Shown in pieces: positions 1-12,805 of a stretch of DNA of 56,279 bases. The stretch covers positions 1,153,555 through 1,209,833 of the forward strand of contig NW_014577078.1 in assembly GCF_000485595.1 (NCBI RefSeq), given 5' to 3'. Under the pieces are notes generated by a model. The model was given only the letters and a program-made list of their open reading frames with translations, had not been told where the DNA came from and ran no database searches. A program made the translations under genes and the position numbers. The stretch's first letter is position 1. Every line of letters begins with the position of its first letter. The DNA comes from Priapulus caudatus (Eukaryota > Priapulida > Priapulimorpha > Priapulimorphida > Priapulidae).

Positions 1-1240
1 TGCGAAGATAAGAAATAACAACACGAGCGATTTTTTTGCCAACGTTACTGAATTTCATCACCTTAGGTATGGCGCCGCACTTTTACTGCAATCAAGGAGG
101 ACTTTGAAAATAGAAATGTAAGAAAATGTAATATTGCATCAGATCACGTTCATACCTGCTTCCTATCACTATTTCTGTCATTCAGGGCATAAGAGAATAG
201 CCACGAGACTGCTTGTGACCAAAATCGGTTTATCGTAATTAGTCATTGCCATAATAAAGAAGCTTAGCCGTGATATAGTATTATCCCCTCTTCTATTTAA
301 GCAGAGTGCAGTAATCATCTATCACGTAGCGAGAATCATATAACTTAGGTGCCAATCCCTTTGAGGCCGCGTTTGAGGCCTCTATGAATCGCAATAGGCT
401 AAATTCGAGAAAAGAAGATCTTTCTGGTATCGGTCCGCGAATCCTCTACATCGATATGAGACCTCTACGACTCTGAGCATCGCCGTGAACGCAAGTCTAC
501 GAGATTCTACACCGACTAGGACTAAGCTACGACACAAGACATCCACACCGCACATCTACGTTACATTATGGTACTCGTATACGTATTTACACACGTGCAC
601 TGTTTTTATATAATTTATGTGAACGCTGGGTGCGAAACGCCCGAGTGAGGCAAAACGCCCACCACAAAATACAGGTAGTGACGTTATTTCCGGTGCCGTT
701 CGTGGTGATACGCTAGGCGTGCTCTCGTTTTTCGAACAACATTTGGCCGCTTGCCAGCACTGACTAGCACTCCGGATATCTTAATGACAAAGCATGTTTA
801 CTGCTTTCACGCTTCACTATAAGTGGGTGATAATTTCTTGTCACGTGACAGCTGATACAATGTCACATAAAGATGTCAATGGAGCATATCGCCCACTACG
901 GTGGAGCGGAAATTTCATCTCACCATCCATAGTGGGCATTGTGCCTCTCTTAACGTCTTAAGATAGCCCAGTAGGCGTTTGGCCCTAATCACCTGCTTCT
1001 ATCTAATTTATTCTATCTAATCTACTTCGTATATCATCATTACCATCGTTTTTGTAATAATTATAATTAAATTATAATTACTATTGTTGTCGCTATTAAT
1101 ATATTAATTATTATTGATCATTGATTGATGAGTTGATTAACTACACAGTTTTTATTACCGCTTCCACAGTCATCCAGTATCAAAGGTAGACAAATCCATG
1201 GCACAAAGCCTCTCTCTCTTTCTTCCTATTCAGGTACAAA
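1..1240. other. AT-rich DNA without recognisable genes
   Basis: No convincing exon, repeat array or mobile element was recognised. AT-rich simple stretches lie at 1050-1140. Confidence 0.5.
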
Positions 1241-1900
1241 CATGACCAGAAATTGCAAAAGAAACCCCATAAGGGACTCTATATAGGGACTCTATAATAG
1301 GAATCAACAGCTCACATTGGCTCTACAGGCAGTCCGCGCTGCCATGCCCATCTTAAGAGCTGGAAGGGAACTTGGTATTCGACCAAGAACGATATGTGAC
1401 CACAGAGACAGTGGGGGTACCTACTCTAGCACTGTTGCGTCTTGGTGGGGATCGCGTATTACCATGATCGTATGTATTTAAATTTATATACATATATTTA
1501 CGATAATATCAACGGTTGAAGTTGAGAGGGAGCTCTCCGACCATGGGCAGTACATGGAGAATCCTACTTCATATTAAAACTACCCGTGACATCAGACGAC
1601 CAGCGTTTGATGTGGTAGAGAAGGTGACAGACCAGAACCCCCCACCACCACCATAGCTGTGGAAACATGGTAGCAGGTAAGGGATGGTTGTTTGGATTAC
1701 TCTCGCGACATCAATACCTTAGCATTAGGAAACCCCAGGGCACAAACCTATTTCGGGTATTTGGTTTAACAAGGAATTTTTTGTCATGTATTAAGAATTG
1801 CTGGAAATTCAACTTGGGGCATACGCCTATACGCGTGTGGAACGTGGGTGAAACTGGCATTATGGCTGCATTCAATTACGTATTGTTCATTTGTCACTAA
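1240..1900 (+). pseudogene. pogo/Tigger-like transposase remnant
   Basis: Three pieces, in order and in shifting frames, match a pogo-type DDE transposase. At 1300-1400 there is a psq-type helix-turn-helix (LALQAVRAAMPILRAGRELG, IRPRTICDH). At 1580-1630 there is TTRDIRRPAFDVVEKV, like the LTRKDIRRLAF segment. At 1667-1880 there is a CENP-B-type region (AGKGWLFGLLSRHQYLSIRK) that ends in WNVGETGI, the start of the first catalytic Asp block, with the expected Asp replaced by Gly (usual motif NxDETG). Stops and frameshifts separate the pieces. The rest of the DDE domain was not found intact; FINNDETGLM near 2850-2895 may be a second fragment of the same family. A dead copy. Confidence 0.75.
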
Positions 1901-2849
1901 TCAATTTCATGTTTAATTCGCAATATTACCTAACAAATATTGTTAACTTAATTTGAATAAAACTTCGTAATAACACTAATATACATCGTAAGAACACTCT
2001 ACGTAGCAGTAATCTACGGGCTATGCCCGTAGTTTGGAATAAAGACTTTCGTCAGTGTACGAGGATCTATACTGCCGCCCTGTGGATGACTTCTTGCCAC
2101 ATTGGTTACGCATGACATATAAAACGTCATAAAAACTAAATTCAGACATAATTAAATTTTGATATTAATCGAATATTGATTTTTATGCACAGTAGTTTTT
2201 GTGCATTCGCTTTTCCCATTTCCGCATTCACAACTCTTTATTACTCTTGATTTAATAGTCTTTTTCACAACTCTTCCATTTCCTATTCTCCTTTCTGTTA
2301 TGCACTGTTCACGTACCATTACTATACCCGGTCGATCAATATGCCTCTGCTCGATTCCTTTTTTCTTTATTCCTCATTCTTCTAATCACCCTTCTCGTCT
2401 CTCTGCACCCTGCTTTGTCATCTAGGTAACTGTGTACGTACACAGAACTGCTACAAAGACAACGGGGGGAAAATGTATCAAATTCATATAGACATGGACT
2501 TAATTTTCTTTCAGCTTGCTGGGCTTTAAGGTGTTTTATCGCGCTCAACAAGTGGCTAACTCTTACATATAAAAGCACTCCATATAATAATTTGTTAAAT
2601 ATGAAAGATACTATTTCATCTGTTATACAGTACATCGCATATTTAAGGCAAAGAATGGGAATATCACAATTTATACTAACGGACAGACCAGGATTTTTTT
2701 ACTGTCAATGCTAGAAGTTGGGATGAGCCCAGAAAGTATAGCAGGTGCTAGTGATCGCAATATGTAGCTAGGGGATTTACTGAAGCCACCCATGCTAGCC
2801 TTCTCCTCCAATGTTAAGATCCGCATTATTAGAACGGATTATGGTGCCA

Positions 2850-2900
2850 AGGTTTATTAACAATGATGAGACGGGCTTGATGGAGAAATGAACATTAGCC
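2850..2900 (+). pseudogene. possible second pogo-like fragment
   Basis: A short reading of FINNDETGLMEK resembles the first DDE Asp block (NADETGLF) of pogo-like transposases. Only about 12 residues support it. Confidence 0.3.
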
Positions 2901-5200
2901 TGCACACGCCCAAATGACTCGCCAACTGTGGACAGCCACTAATAACGACCGCGGTTTCGTTAAGTGTTGATAATAGTAATATTAACATACATTCACATAT
3001 TCAACATCGGAAACCACGTATTAACATCAATACTGTCATACACCTGGTATACTAATATATAATTCTGTGAAAAACTAACGCTCGATGCAAGATAACAATT
3101 TAGGAACAACAGTGTAATAGTTGCTTGGTATAATACATTACGTGGTAATTTTTACACTCATACGTACAGTTGACAATATAGCATCTACGAGTTTCGCAAT
3201 TAGTTTAGATTGTCTTTAGGCACTCTACTTTCCAGGTAAAAGCGACTAGACATAATCTTTGTTCTCTCACAGTACATATTCGACACCGTAGTGCAAGGTA
3301 CGGAAGACGAACTTGCTATCTCACACTACAGCTTTACTAATCAAAACGTGCTGTTTCGAGAACGAAATATCATCGTCAACAAATCAAGCAATCAAATGCT
3401 TGGCCAACGGCGCAGGCACATATCCTTGCTGGAAATTAGTATCTCGCTTGCCCGGGTTGGCAAACACTATGTAAAAAATGAAAGAAAACATGAAGACAAA
3501 TGATTGACATATCTAATAACAATGATTTGCATGTCGTTAGTCGTAGGACGGTAATAGCCCCAAAACCTATTTAGGGTTCACCGTATCCGCTCGATATATT
3601 GCCCGTAGCTGAACTGTCGTAATTGTATTTCCATGCAAAATCTATGCACATATACTAACCTTGCATTAAATGCGCAAAATGCATGATTAATAGATTGCAC
3701 GCAATTATTGTTATAATGAGAGATTAAAATTATAACCTGCCAGCGTTTTGTACTTATGCCTTCGACCGGCGAGCAGTTATAGGTTCGCCTAGGGTCGTGT
3801 TGACCTTTTGCGTTCGACTGCTAACGCGAGTTAACTTAATGAAACAGAAAATGAGAGACCCGCCGCAAAACAAATGAATTTTTCGGTCGATTAGATACGC
3901 CTTTTGCATCAAACGATGCATCAACTTCACACGTTCTTGGCAGAGCTTTGACTAAATACATTTCATCGCTCCCGTGTGAATGGAAATGATCGCTTTGGGA
4001 CGCGCGTGTGTGCGAAATTTACGTTTTCGGTATAGGTTCAGCGTACGTGCGTGAATTTTATTTGCCCATTGAGTTTGTTTTCACTAGATGCTAGCGACGC
4101 CGATGACAATGGCACAGACGGAATGTCACGAAGAAACATGCTGACGCCGATAACGACAACATCGGTGATGACGTATTCGCTTGAAGAAAGATGACATTTC
4201 GGCTTTAGTATGGTGTCAGACGCTTCAAGCGCGCTTACGTTTATTGTGAGATAGCAGTAGCGTGCAGAAAATATTAGTCGCAATTTGTTATAATTATTAC
4301 TGGACATCTGTCTTAGCACCAAGCGATCGATACTTTCGAATTCTTTGTATTACAGGGCCGACTATCTTATGAAAGATTTGCTACAGACACAGCTAACGGG
4401 ATGATGCTATTGTGTGGAGATGATAGGTTATAGTTTTAATATCATGAGTATTCTTTATCATATTATAATACTGATCATGCAATTATATAACTGATCACCA
4501 CAGTGAGAACTGTTTTATTGAAAGTTGCTCCCATAAATGTGCTACTACCATAAAGGTTCGTAGGCGTGACTTGTTATATTGAGACGCTTTTAACTTAATT
4601 GTTACTGTTTACAACTAGGATAAAGAGCGATTCCAATAAACTTACTTCATATAAAACTAATGTTTTCCCTATTTACATGTGTATTTTCAACAAAATAGTA
4701 TTTGTTTGTTTTGACAGAAACTGTCGCCTTAAAATTAATAAATGGAGCCATTTCAATAGAGAGTTTTCTAATCACTATTTTTTGAGGGGGGAGACACACA
4801 TTATTATTATTATTTATTTATTTATCCCGCTCTAATTAAATGATTAAACTCTTATTATTAAATAAATCCACTTAAAGAGCAATAATATTGTTCTACGATG
4901 AGAGTACCAATATAAACGTACAGCCAGATATATTCGGGTACAACGTTCCCGAAAACACTAGTTCTTAGCAGCGCATTGCAGCGGCGATTACAGAGGGTTT
5001 GCATCCAGTCTAATCCGGATAAGGACATATATCGATCTCGAACCAGTCTCGTATAACGAACGCTACGTGGAGCAGCGTGATCTATCCCTATCGAAGCTAG
5101 TCACCACGGGTAATGGTTAGATCGAACCGCATTCTTCATTTTGCACCTCTTCTCACGTACCGCCTTGCCTCCGGTTACTTACAACAAACACTAGAGCAAG
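2901..5200. other. intergenic, nothing recognised
   Basis: Open frames here (for example 3291-3503 plus and 4038-4322 minus) have no recognisable motifs, splice partners or repeats and read as chance. Confidence 0.5.
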
Positions 5201-5212
5201 TAGTATGCACGC

Positions 5213-5227
5213 GCGCGTGTGTGTCAC

Positions 5228-5279
<52 letters not shown>

Positions 5280-5452
5280 GTGTGTGGGCGCGCGCTGTGT
5301 GGGCGTGCGTGCGTGCGTGGCGTGCGTTCGTGGCGCGTATGTGTGTGTGTGTGTGTGGGGGTGTGTGTGTGTGTGTGTGTGTAGTGTGTGCTGTGGTGTG
5401 TGTGTTGTGTGTGTGTGCCGTGTCGTGTGTTGCGTGTGTGCTGTGCGCGCGA
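5213..5452. repeat. (GT)n-rich microsatellite
   Basis: Long impure GT/GTGC tract. It opens frames on both strands (poly Cys-Val, poly His-Thr) that are not genes. Confidence 0.95.
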
Positions 5453-5474
5453 GATCGAGAATAAATAAGAAGAA

Positions 5475-5772
5475 CGAGAAAGAGTGTGAAGTGACGAAGA
5501 GAGAGGGGGCGTTTGTGTTTATAGACGTGGAGTTAGACCTGGAACTAAGAAAGAGAGCAAACGATAGAGGAGGCTCACTGTGCAAGTCCCTCCGTCTTAC
5601 TTTAAACGGCTTCATTTTGTAAGAGTGTAATTCTTAAACAAGTAGATCGCGCAGTTTTTGTAATTCAAGTGAGTCGAAATCATTTAGACTAACGAAAGAA
5701 AAAAGACCAAAATAAAATGAGAAAAAGAAAGAGAACGATGAAAAAAGAAAAAAGAGAAAGAGAAAGAGAGTG

Positions 5773-5852
<80 letters not shown>

Positions 5853-6115
5853 GTGAACGAGAAAGTGAACGAGAAAGCGAAATGAAACGAGAAAAAGAAG
5901 GAGAAAGAGAAAGAGTGTGAGAGTGACGAAGAGAGAGGGGGCGTTTGTGTTTATAGATTGAGTTAGATGGGAACTGAGAAGGAGAGCAAATGATAGAAGA
6001 GGCTCACTTGCAAGTCCTCGTCTTACTTTAACGGCTTCATTTTGTAAGAGTGTGTTCTTACAAGGAAATGCGCGCAGTTTTTGTCAATTAAGTAAGTCAT
6101 TAAATTAATGGAACG
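5475..6115. repeat. two ~200-bp direct repeats flanking a (GA)n microsatellite
   Basis: The block 5475-5680 (from AAGAGTGTGAAGTGACGAAG through GGCTTCATTTTGTAAGAGTG to CGCGCAGTTTTTG) recurs at about 5908-6115 with small indels. The copies lie about 435 bp apart. Between them is a GA-rich tract with a pure (GA)n core at about 5775-5849. Confidence 0.9.
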
Positions 6116-7940
6116 CACAAATAATAGTTAGTGGGTTAGATGCAGAAATTCTAATATGAGTTAGGAAATTTAATATTAAAACGTTAGATTATTTCATTTT
6201 AATGTTAGATATCTTCAAGTTATTAGAATTCACATATACACTGTATGTTCGAATTCTGATATATATTTCGTCGTATAAACTGCCAGACTTTATCGGTAGA
6301 AAACGACAATGTGTTGATCGTTTATGAGGGATTTTAACAACTATTTCATTCTAATGTATCCTAAGATACAGCAAGCAAAGATAGAAAAAAGACAAAAAAC
6401 ACGATTAAAAATAGAAGCTGAGCAATGGAGAAGTGGTCAATAACAGCGCTAGAGTATAGGTAATTTTATTGCTGAATTTGCTTTCGTGATATGTGTTTGT
6501 GCATGCTTGTGTGTGTGTGCGTGTGTACGTGTATACGTATATGCACGTATGCGAGCGTGTGTGCGTGTGTGTGTCTAAACTCTCCCAAACCCTCCCAAAC
6601 CCGATTACAGTGTGCGTTTCTGTTGCCACAAAAAAATTGCGAATTGTCAAGAGCTGCCCTTATCCGGCGTTGATAGTGATTATTTTAATAGACTCATACA
6701 ACGTGGCAAGTCGCCAATTTCGTTTAGAATTCTGCTGGAATTGTTTTAAGTTTCGACCATGGCAGGAGGAAGATATACAACTATAAGTATAGTATGTCTA
6801 TACGTATTTATCAGCACGGTGTTGCGTGGGTGTGTATAATTGTGTGTACGCATATGTATGTACGTACGCACATGTGCACGGAAGCATAAGTGTGTGCGTG
6901 CGTTGTCACAATGTGGATAACCAATATCTTCCATGAAAGACTTGATCTGTCATTTTATCTTCTGTCAGAAATACATTTCAGTACACTCGACGCGCGAGAT
7001 ATCTAACCCACAAATCACCGCATCATTTTAACAGACTATATAAATCATCCAAATCGTTTGATAAATGAGCTGCTATATCTGCCAACGATTTTAATGGATG
7101 TCTTTTCCTTAAAGACTTTCAACTGCTGGATTGATATCTATCCCGACGTTTTAAGTTTAACGACGATTGATTACAACGATATGTGACACATGGATTAAAC
7201 ACTATGGGGTATTAAATTGCAGGAGGCTTCGCGTGGTGCGTAGGGCGCCGATGGACGTAGTGAAATCATTAAATACAGTTTAGTGTTCTTTCAAGGAAAA
7301 AATAATAGCAGTTGCGAAGAACCTTGCCAACAACTTATCTAACTTTAAGACAGACGATTGGAGAGACGCGAAAATACGGTGAATTCTTAAATTAGTCCAA
7401 CACGAACGGTCTATCAGCGGCGATATCGCATTTTCAATTGTGAGATACGAGTTGTTATTTCACGTAAACGCAATCTTCTTGGAAGGTCTCAGAGCAAAAT
7501 CATGGATTTTACATATTCTAGTCACAAAGATATTTAAAAAAAATCGAGGGAGCCTTTTATCCTGACATTTGCCGGGAACTCACGGCGTTTCTCGAGGTAT
7601 TTCCGAATGGCCAAGCGTATAGGCCTATACACCAAAATCAGTTTTGGCGTAACACGTACACGGCACCTATAGTGTAAACAGTCTTCGTGTATACTGTACT
7701 TTCCAAGAGACGATGTTTGGGAAGCTATAAAGGATAATTTTAGATACCAAATGCCTTTGGGAGAAATGGGAATATCCTGGAGAAGTCCTTATAAGTACGA
7801 GCGCGTGAATAACGCACGCCGTTTCTTGTCATGGCCGCTGCGTGCTTCCAATTTTCTAGCGATTTTAATTCCTCAACAGGTAACTAAGGCATTTGCTGAG
7901 GTAGGATAGCTAAGTTATGTCCTCATGTATCATGCATGAT
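6116..7940. other. intergenic with a short GT-rich microsatellite
   Basis: A GT/GC-rich impure microsatellite lies at 6488-6572 and a weaker one at 6828-6905. No gene recognised. Confidence 0.5.
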
Positions 7941-7946
7941 ACACCC

Positions 7947-8093
7947 ACGCACGCACGCACACGCACGCATGCACACACATATACACGTACACATATACAC
8001 ACACACGCGCGCGCGCACGCGCACGCGCACGCGCACGCGCACACGCACACGCACACGCACACGCACACGCACACACACACACACACACACATA

Positions 8094-8145
<52 letters not shown>
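7947..8145. repeat. compound (CA)n/(GC-CA)n/(AT)n microsatellite
   Basis: Alternating CA and CGCA from 7947 to 8094, then (AT)n at 8097-8145. An all purine-pyrimidine alternating tract, about 190 bp. Confidence 0.95.
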
Positions 8146-8147
<2 letters not shown>

Positions 8148-10100
8148 CCGACGCCATGAGGTATGAAATCAATATCCGGCGATTACCACACTGATATGCA
8201 GCGCTTACTCGAATTTGCTCCGGAATTGTTTACAAATGACGCTAAATGGACGCGCTGAAGGGGGATCCGTCCGGGAAGGCGGAAGGAACATGTTGAGTGC
8301 TTGGTTGTGAGATAACATAGCCACGACTCCGCTGTTCGAAGCGTCGCGTGAGCTCGGCATCCTACTCATATTCATGGGTAATAATCACACAGCATCGTCT
8401 AATGGCTCGTGGATTTTTTTCAAGACATTATATAAGGGTTTGCTGTAGGAACGTTGAATTGACGAGACTGGAAGTAAGAAGCGTGTGAGAATCAATGGTG
8501 CGGGGTGTTTTTCTACTGGCGCTGACGGATCCCGTTAATGTATTATACGGAAACCGTATAACTTGTTTCATAATAGTTCCCATGACCGTTATATATTTAA
8601 CCATCGTCTGGTGGCAGCCTGTTAAAGGTTTGTGAATTAAGGAGCTTATTTTATGGACATATCTTGTTATTGTTAGTATATTATTACTGTCATTATTAGT
8701 TTATTATTATTACTATTATTATGATTTAATTATTATATCGCACATGGGTCTTATGAAATTTCTCAGCTACGAAACAATTCAACTTGTGTCTCGTATGTTC
8801 TTCTGTCTGCGCTTGTTAAGGTAAGATGATTCAAATTAATCTCATGTATTTACGTGATTTCGATCCGACTGTGAAATCGACAGTTCTGGACTATAAGACC
8901 TGTGTTACACGTCATTCGGCAAGTCGCGTTTCTATTTACCTTCTTAGCGCGTTGGCTATTAAGCTCCCCAATCACAAGACACGCCGGTTCTGCGTTTCCC
9001 TGTCACGCAATGACCTTTGGAAAGATAAAATCCATCCGCCTAATTTAATTTAGGAGCAAAAACCGCGACAAGACGTAACTCGCTGACGTATACTCGGAAT
9101 ACAGTCGAGAGCATTGGTGTGTTTTCGCGAACTATAAGGTGTCCTTTGTCTTTTCCTGTCGCTCGTCGTCAGAAATACAAGTAGGTATTGACATCTTTAG
9201 CCTAAAACGTGATACCTTTTGAAGTGAAGGGTCGTGCACAAGTTATGGAATTTTATACGTGTGATAACCAGAGCTAGCTATGTTCGGTGCTTCTGACAAC
9301 GAGCCCCTAGTCATAGCAATACAGTTTCCGTTCAGCCATCAGTTCTTTACACAACTTATTGTCTCGCTCACGCAAGAGCTTGTCTTTCATATTCGAACAA
9401 CGCTATTAGCACTATATGTATGATGAATTGCTTATTCATATATGAATAAATGTTTTTAATTGAAAGTAAGAGCTAATAGTGACCACTGACACGTCACACA
9501 CCTGCTCACTCATCTTTGCCACGGTTTCTTATAACTTTACCGTCTCTGTCGTAACCGGAACCTACGCAACAGTTTACGAACGTTAGCGCACGCCACGTCA
9601 TGATCACTTGCTGCAAATCATTATTCGCATGGCTCTTTCCTATTAACTGCTGCCGCATCAATCGTAGCATGAAAACGCATGGCACGAGGCATCGCGAGGC
9701 ACTGCATGCGTTATTACATCAAAAAACGAACCGATCTTGCAGTTACGCGACGTGCCCACCGAATACGTTTAGGCACCACAATTCACACACAACTCGCCGT
9801 GCCTACATACACACACATCGCGATAGATATTCCGCACGCACCGTTCTATTACATGCATCACGAAACACTCGTCTTCATCGATCCAACTCGATGGTGCTTT
9901 GTCATACCGAGCAAGCAGCGCGATGAATTTACGGCGCTTGAAGTACAAATGCGCATCAAACTCATGCGGTCCGGGCCGCCGCGAGGAGGGTGTATAAATA
10001 ATAAAGACGGTAAACGCATAGAGGCCCAGTTGATATGCGTGAATGCGTAACGAATATGCAGACAACGACAGCATACACGTGGAGTAAGCAGACACAAGAC
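8146..10100. other. intergenic, no supported gene
   Basis: Frames at 8826-9053, 9600-9926 and 9679-10050 (plus) are open but overlap one another in two frames and have no known domain, so none is called. Confidence 0.45.
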
Positions 10101-10405
10101 ATAGTGAGCATGTACATGAATAAAGCACAAAGACGTATAGTGAGCATGTACATGAATAAAGAACAAAGGCGTATAGTGAGCATGTACATGAATAAAATGT
10201 ACATGAATAAAGCACAAAGACGTATAGTGAGCATGTACATGAATAAAGAACAAAGGCGTATAGTGAGCATGTACATGAATAAAGCACAAAGACGTATAGT
10301 GAGCATGTACAAGAAGAAAGCACAAAAACGTATAGTGAGCATGTATACGAAGAAAGCACAAAGACGTATAGTGAGCATGTACACGAAGATATCACGAAGA
10401 CATGC
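10101..10405. repeat. 36-bp minisatellite, about eight units
   Basis: Unit GTGAGCATGTACATGAATAA AGCACAAAGACGTATA, alternating with variants (AAAGAACAAAGGC; later AAGAAGAAAGC). One unit is a partial repeat near 10190. Because 36 is a multiple of 3 and the unit lacks stops in several frames, it opens frames on both strands, including plus VSMYMNKAQRRI repeats. Confidence 0.95.
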
Positions 10406-10913
10406 AAAGAATATGCAGATATAAACCGATTATGCAGAAATAGGCACAAAGCAGGCATAGCGAGAGTGAGGGAGAAAGGATAGAGAAAGAGCGAGGAAAG
10501 ATGGGCAAGAAAAATAGAGAGGGAGAGAGTTGCAGCCGTAGAACATGAGCAGACAGAGAGCATGCACACTTACAGTGCTGCCCATGCACTGATAGATATG
10601 CTGATAGTAGACAGCATATACACATGATACTTATACATGTATACTGCTCGCCAGGCATAGCATATTGCTAACCTGGATAAAGCAGCACACATGATCGCAA
10701 CGAACCGTTAAATCACACTCTAGCATAGCCGGAAAACGAATGGGGTCATCGGAGCAGCAGCAAACCTACGTGATGGCTTCCTGACAGTCACGCTCCGATG
10801 TTCGCGACACCTGCCATGATAGGCATGCACGTGAATGTCTCTGCGGGTAGCGCGAGGGAAGCATACAACGCCATTCATCCATGACCGCGAAACTTCAGGC
10901 ATGTGCTTACTAT
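10406..10913. other. intergenic, nothing recognised
   Basis: A purine-rich stretch at 10450-10550 and no other signal. Confidence 0.5.
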
Positions 10914-11992
10914 ACTAGCCCGGCAGATATGTGAATGAATTGTGATTTTTATGATACAAGCATGAGCTTTGACACACGGTTAGAGCATGTCCTAAGGAAG
11001 ATTTTTGGTTATAGGGCCATCGCATATTTGTCCCATGGCAACAATGGCGGCCATTTTCCAAGATGGCCGCCATTCAAATCCATTATCCTTCATATTCAGC
11101 TAATATTCAACATAGAAACATGATCTTAATTGGTACCTAAACTAACATTATCGGGGTCAATGAACACATTGCAATCAAAATCACTATCGGGCGGTGGCCG
11201 CTATCTTGAATTTCAAAATGGCCGCCATTCAAATCCATTATCCAATTCAATTATTTTATTGCAATTCAATCACTTTATTTACACCTGACAATTACATTTT
11301 AAAGGTATCATATTGGTTCAACAAATTAATTAACAAAGCTAATAAATTAAAATAGTTGTGAAGATTCACAAGAGCTTGTGACCACACATAACCTGCTTAA
11401 TATACACTGCCAGTAGGGCCTACTAGCACATCCGTGTCAACTGTGCGTATTGACACCTTAATGGTATACCCTTCCTTCACAGCATCTGCTAGGTGCAATA
11501 GGATGCGGGTATCAGCCTCCTCATGTGTATCAGCCCTACTCTCTCGGGGCTGAGTATAGAGGATGTCAGCATGATTGGTGCTGATTATTTGTTTGTCAGT
11601 GTCCGTCACACTAAATGCCAGGAAGGAGAACAGCTCAACCTTGTTGTCGTTTATTGTCAGAAACTCCGGCCAGTTTCCAAGAATGGCACTGGATGGCTCA
11701 ACGCGCCTACGAACGATTTTGATTGCAATGTGTTCCTTGACCCCGATAATGTTAGTTTAGGCACCAATATCATGTTTCTATGTTGAATATTAGCTGAAAA
11801 TGAAGGATAATGGATTTGAATGGAGGCCATCTTGGAAAATGGCCGCCATTGTTGCTATGGGAAAAATATACGATGGCTCTACAGCCAAAAATCTTCCTTA
11901 GGGCATGCTCTAACCGTGTGCCAAAGCTCATGCTTGTATCATATATAAAAATCACAATTCCCTCAAATATTGCACATATCTGCCGGGCCTAC
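10914..11992. mobile_element. ~1.08-kb foldback element with 270-bp inverted arms and captured gene fragment
   Basis: The left arm (10914-11182) and right arm (11725-11992) are inverted copies beginning TAGSCCCGGCAGATATGTG. Both include the mirrored ATGGCGGCCATTTTCCAAGA core. The middle holds another copy of the AAAATGGCCGCC motif and a coding fragment on the minus strand. No clear target duplication was found. Confidence 0.85.
11397..11753 (-). pseudogene. fragment of an HEEADTR...RTVDTDV-family protein inside the foldback
   Basis: An uninterrupted reading of about 118 residues contains RRRVEPSSAILGNWPEFLTI, NDNKVELFSFLAF, ISTNHADILYTQPRE and THEEADTRILLHLADAVKEG, then SIRTVDTDVLV before it breaks into unrelated sequence and a stop. 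These motifs recur, in this order and spacing, in a family of uncharacterised invertebrate proteins that are often repetitive. The EAD and DTDVLV acidic motifs are reminiscent of PIN/FEN-like nucleases, which is inference. The fragment lacks both ends and is not expected to be functional. Confidence 0.65.
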
Positions 11993-12805
11993 CTACATAT
12001 CGTGTAGGTCATCGTGTAGCTTTCGTCATAGACTAATAATATTTTCCAGCATTAAATATTATTTGAGGCTACAGTCGAATTCAAAATCATCACATATAAA
12101 CAGAGAAATGCCTGCCGTGGCGAGATCTACATAGTTTACTATGCCTAACACTATTCAACGGGTTTACGCTAGGCGGTTAACTGGATTAGAATGAATAATT
12201 CTCGTTGATCTATGCCACCTGAGAGCTCATCTATATCACTGAAATACATTTATATTTATCCTAATGTTCTGTGTTTTGATGATTGCGCCGTATTCTTCAG
12301 AAAATCACAACCCTAACGAGAAGGTCGTAAAATATATAAAAGCGCGCAACTGAGTTTCTACTGACTCAGCACCTACACGAAATTTAGTTACCACACTGCA
12401 CAATACTATAGACAATACACTATCTATACGCAATTCATAATTTTACCAAACGACAAAGGGTAGCGGTCTACTTACCTAATCCATCTTACATAAGCAAGCG
12501 CTCGTCTTCCTATGAAACAAGGTTTTTTTAGTTTATTATTATTATTGTTATTAATGATGTTGTTATCATTATTTTGTATTTATTAAATCGTTTATCACGA
12601 AATTGTAAATGTTTTTATATTAATAATAATGTTACTAATGCGATTAACGAATGAATATAACGTATTTTCGCGCTAGGATATTTTTTTTTACATATTTCCT
12701 TGGATGCTATGCGTTGTTATTCGATACGCAAATACTTTGCACAAATTCTAGATCTTTTGCACACATTTCTGGTTTATTTATAACTTTTCGCGCTTTTTAA
12801 ATAAT
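11993..12805. other. AT-rich intergenic DNA
   Basis: Nothing recognised beyond ATT-rich simple sequence near 12530-12640. Confidence 0.5.

Noticed and set aside
5113-5622. Long Cys/Val-rich and His/Thr-rich open frames on both strands
   Set aside because: They are translations of the (GT)n/(CA)n microsatellite; the same holds at 6491-6673, 7910-8172 and 14227-14701.
5717-5920. Arg/Glu-rich open frame
   Set aside because: Translation of the GA-rich microsatellite with no splice or homology support.
9769-10569. 266-codon minus-strand open frame, the longest in the window
   Set aside because: Most of it is the antisense of the 36-bp minisatellite; several frames are equally open.
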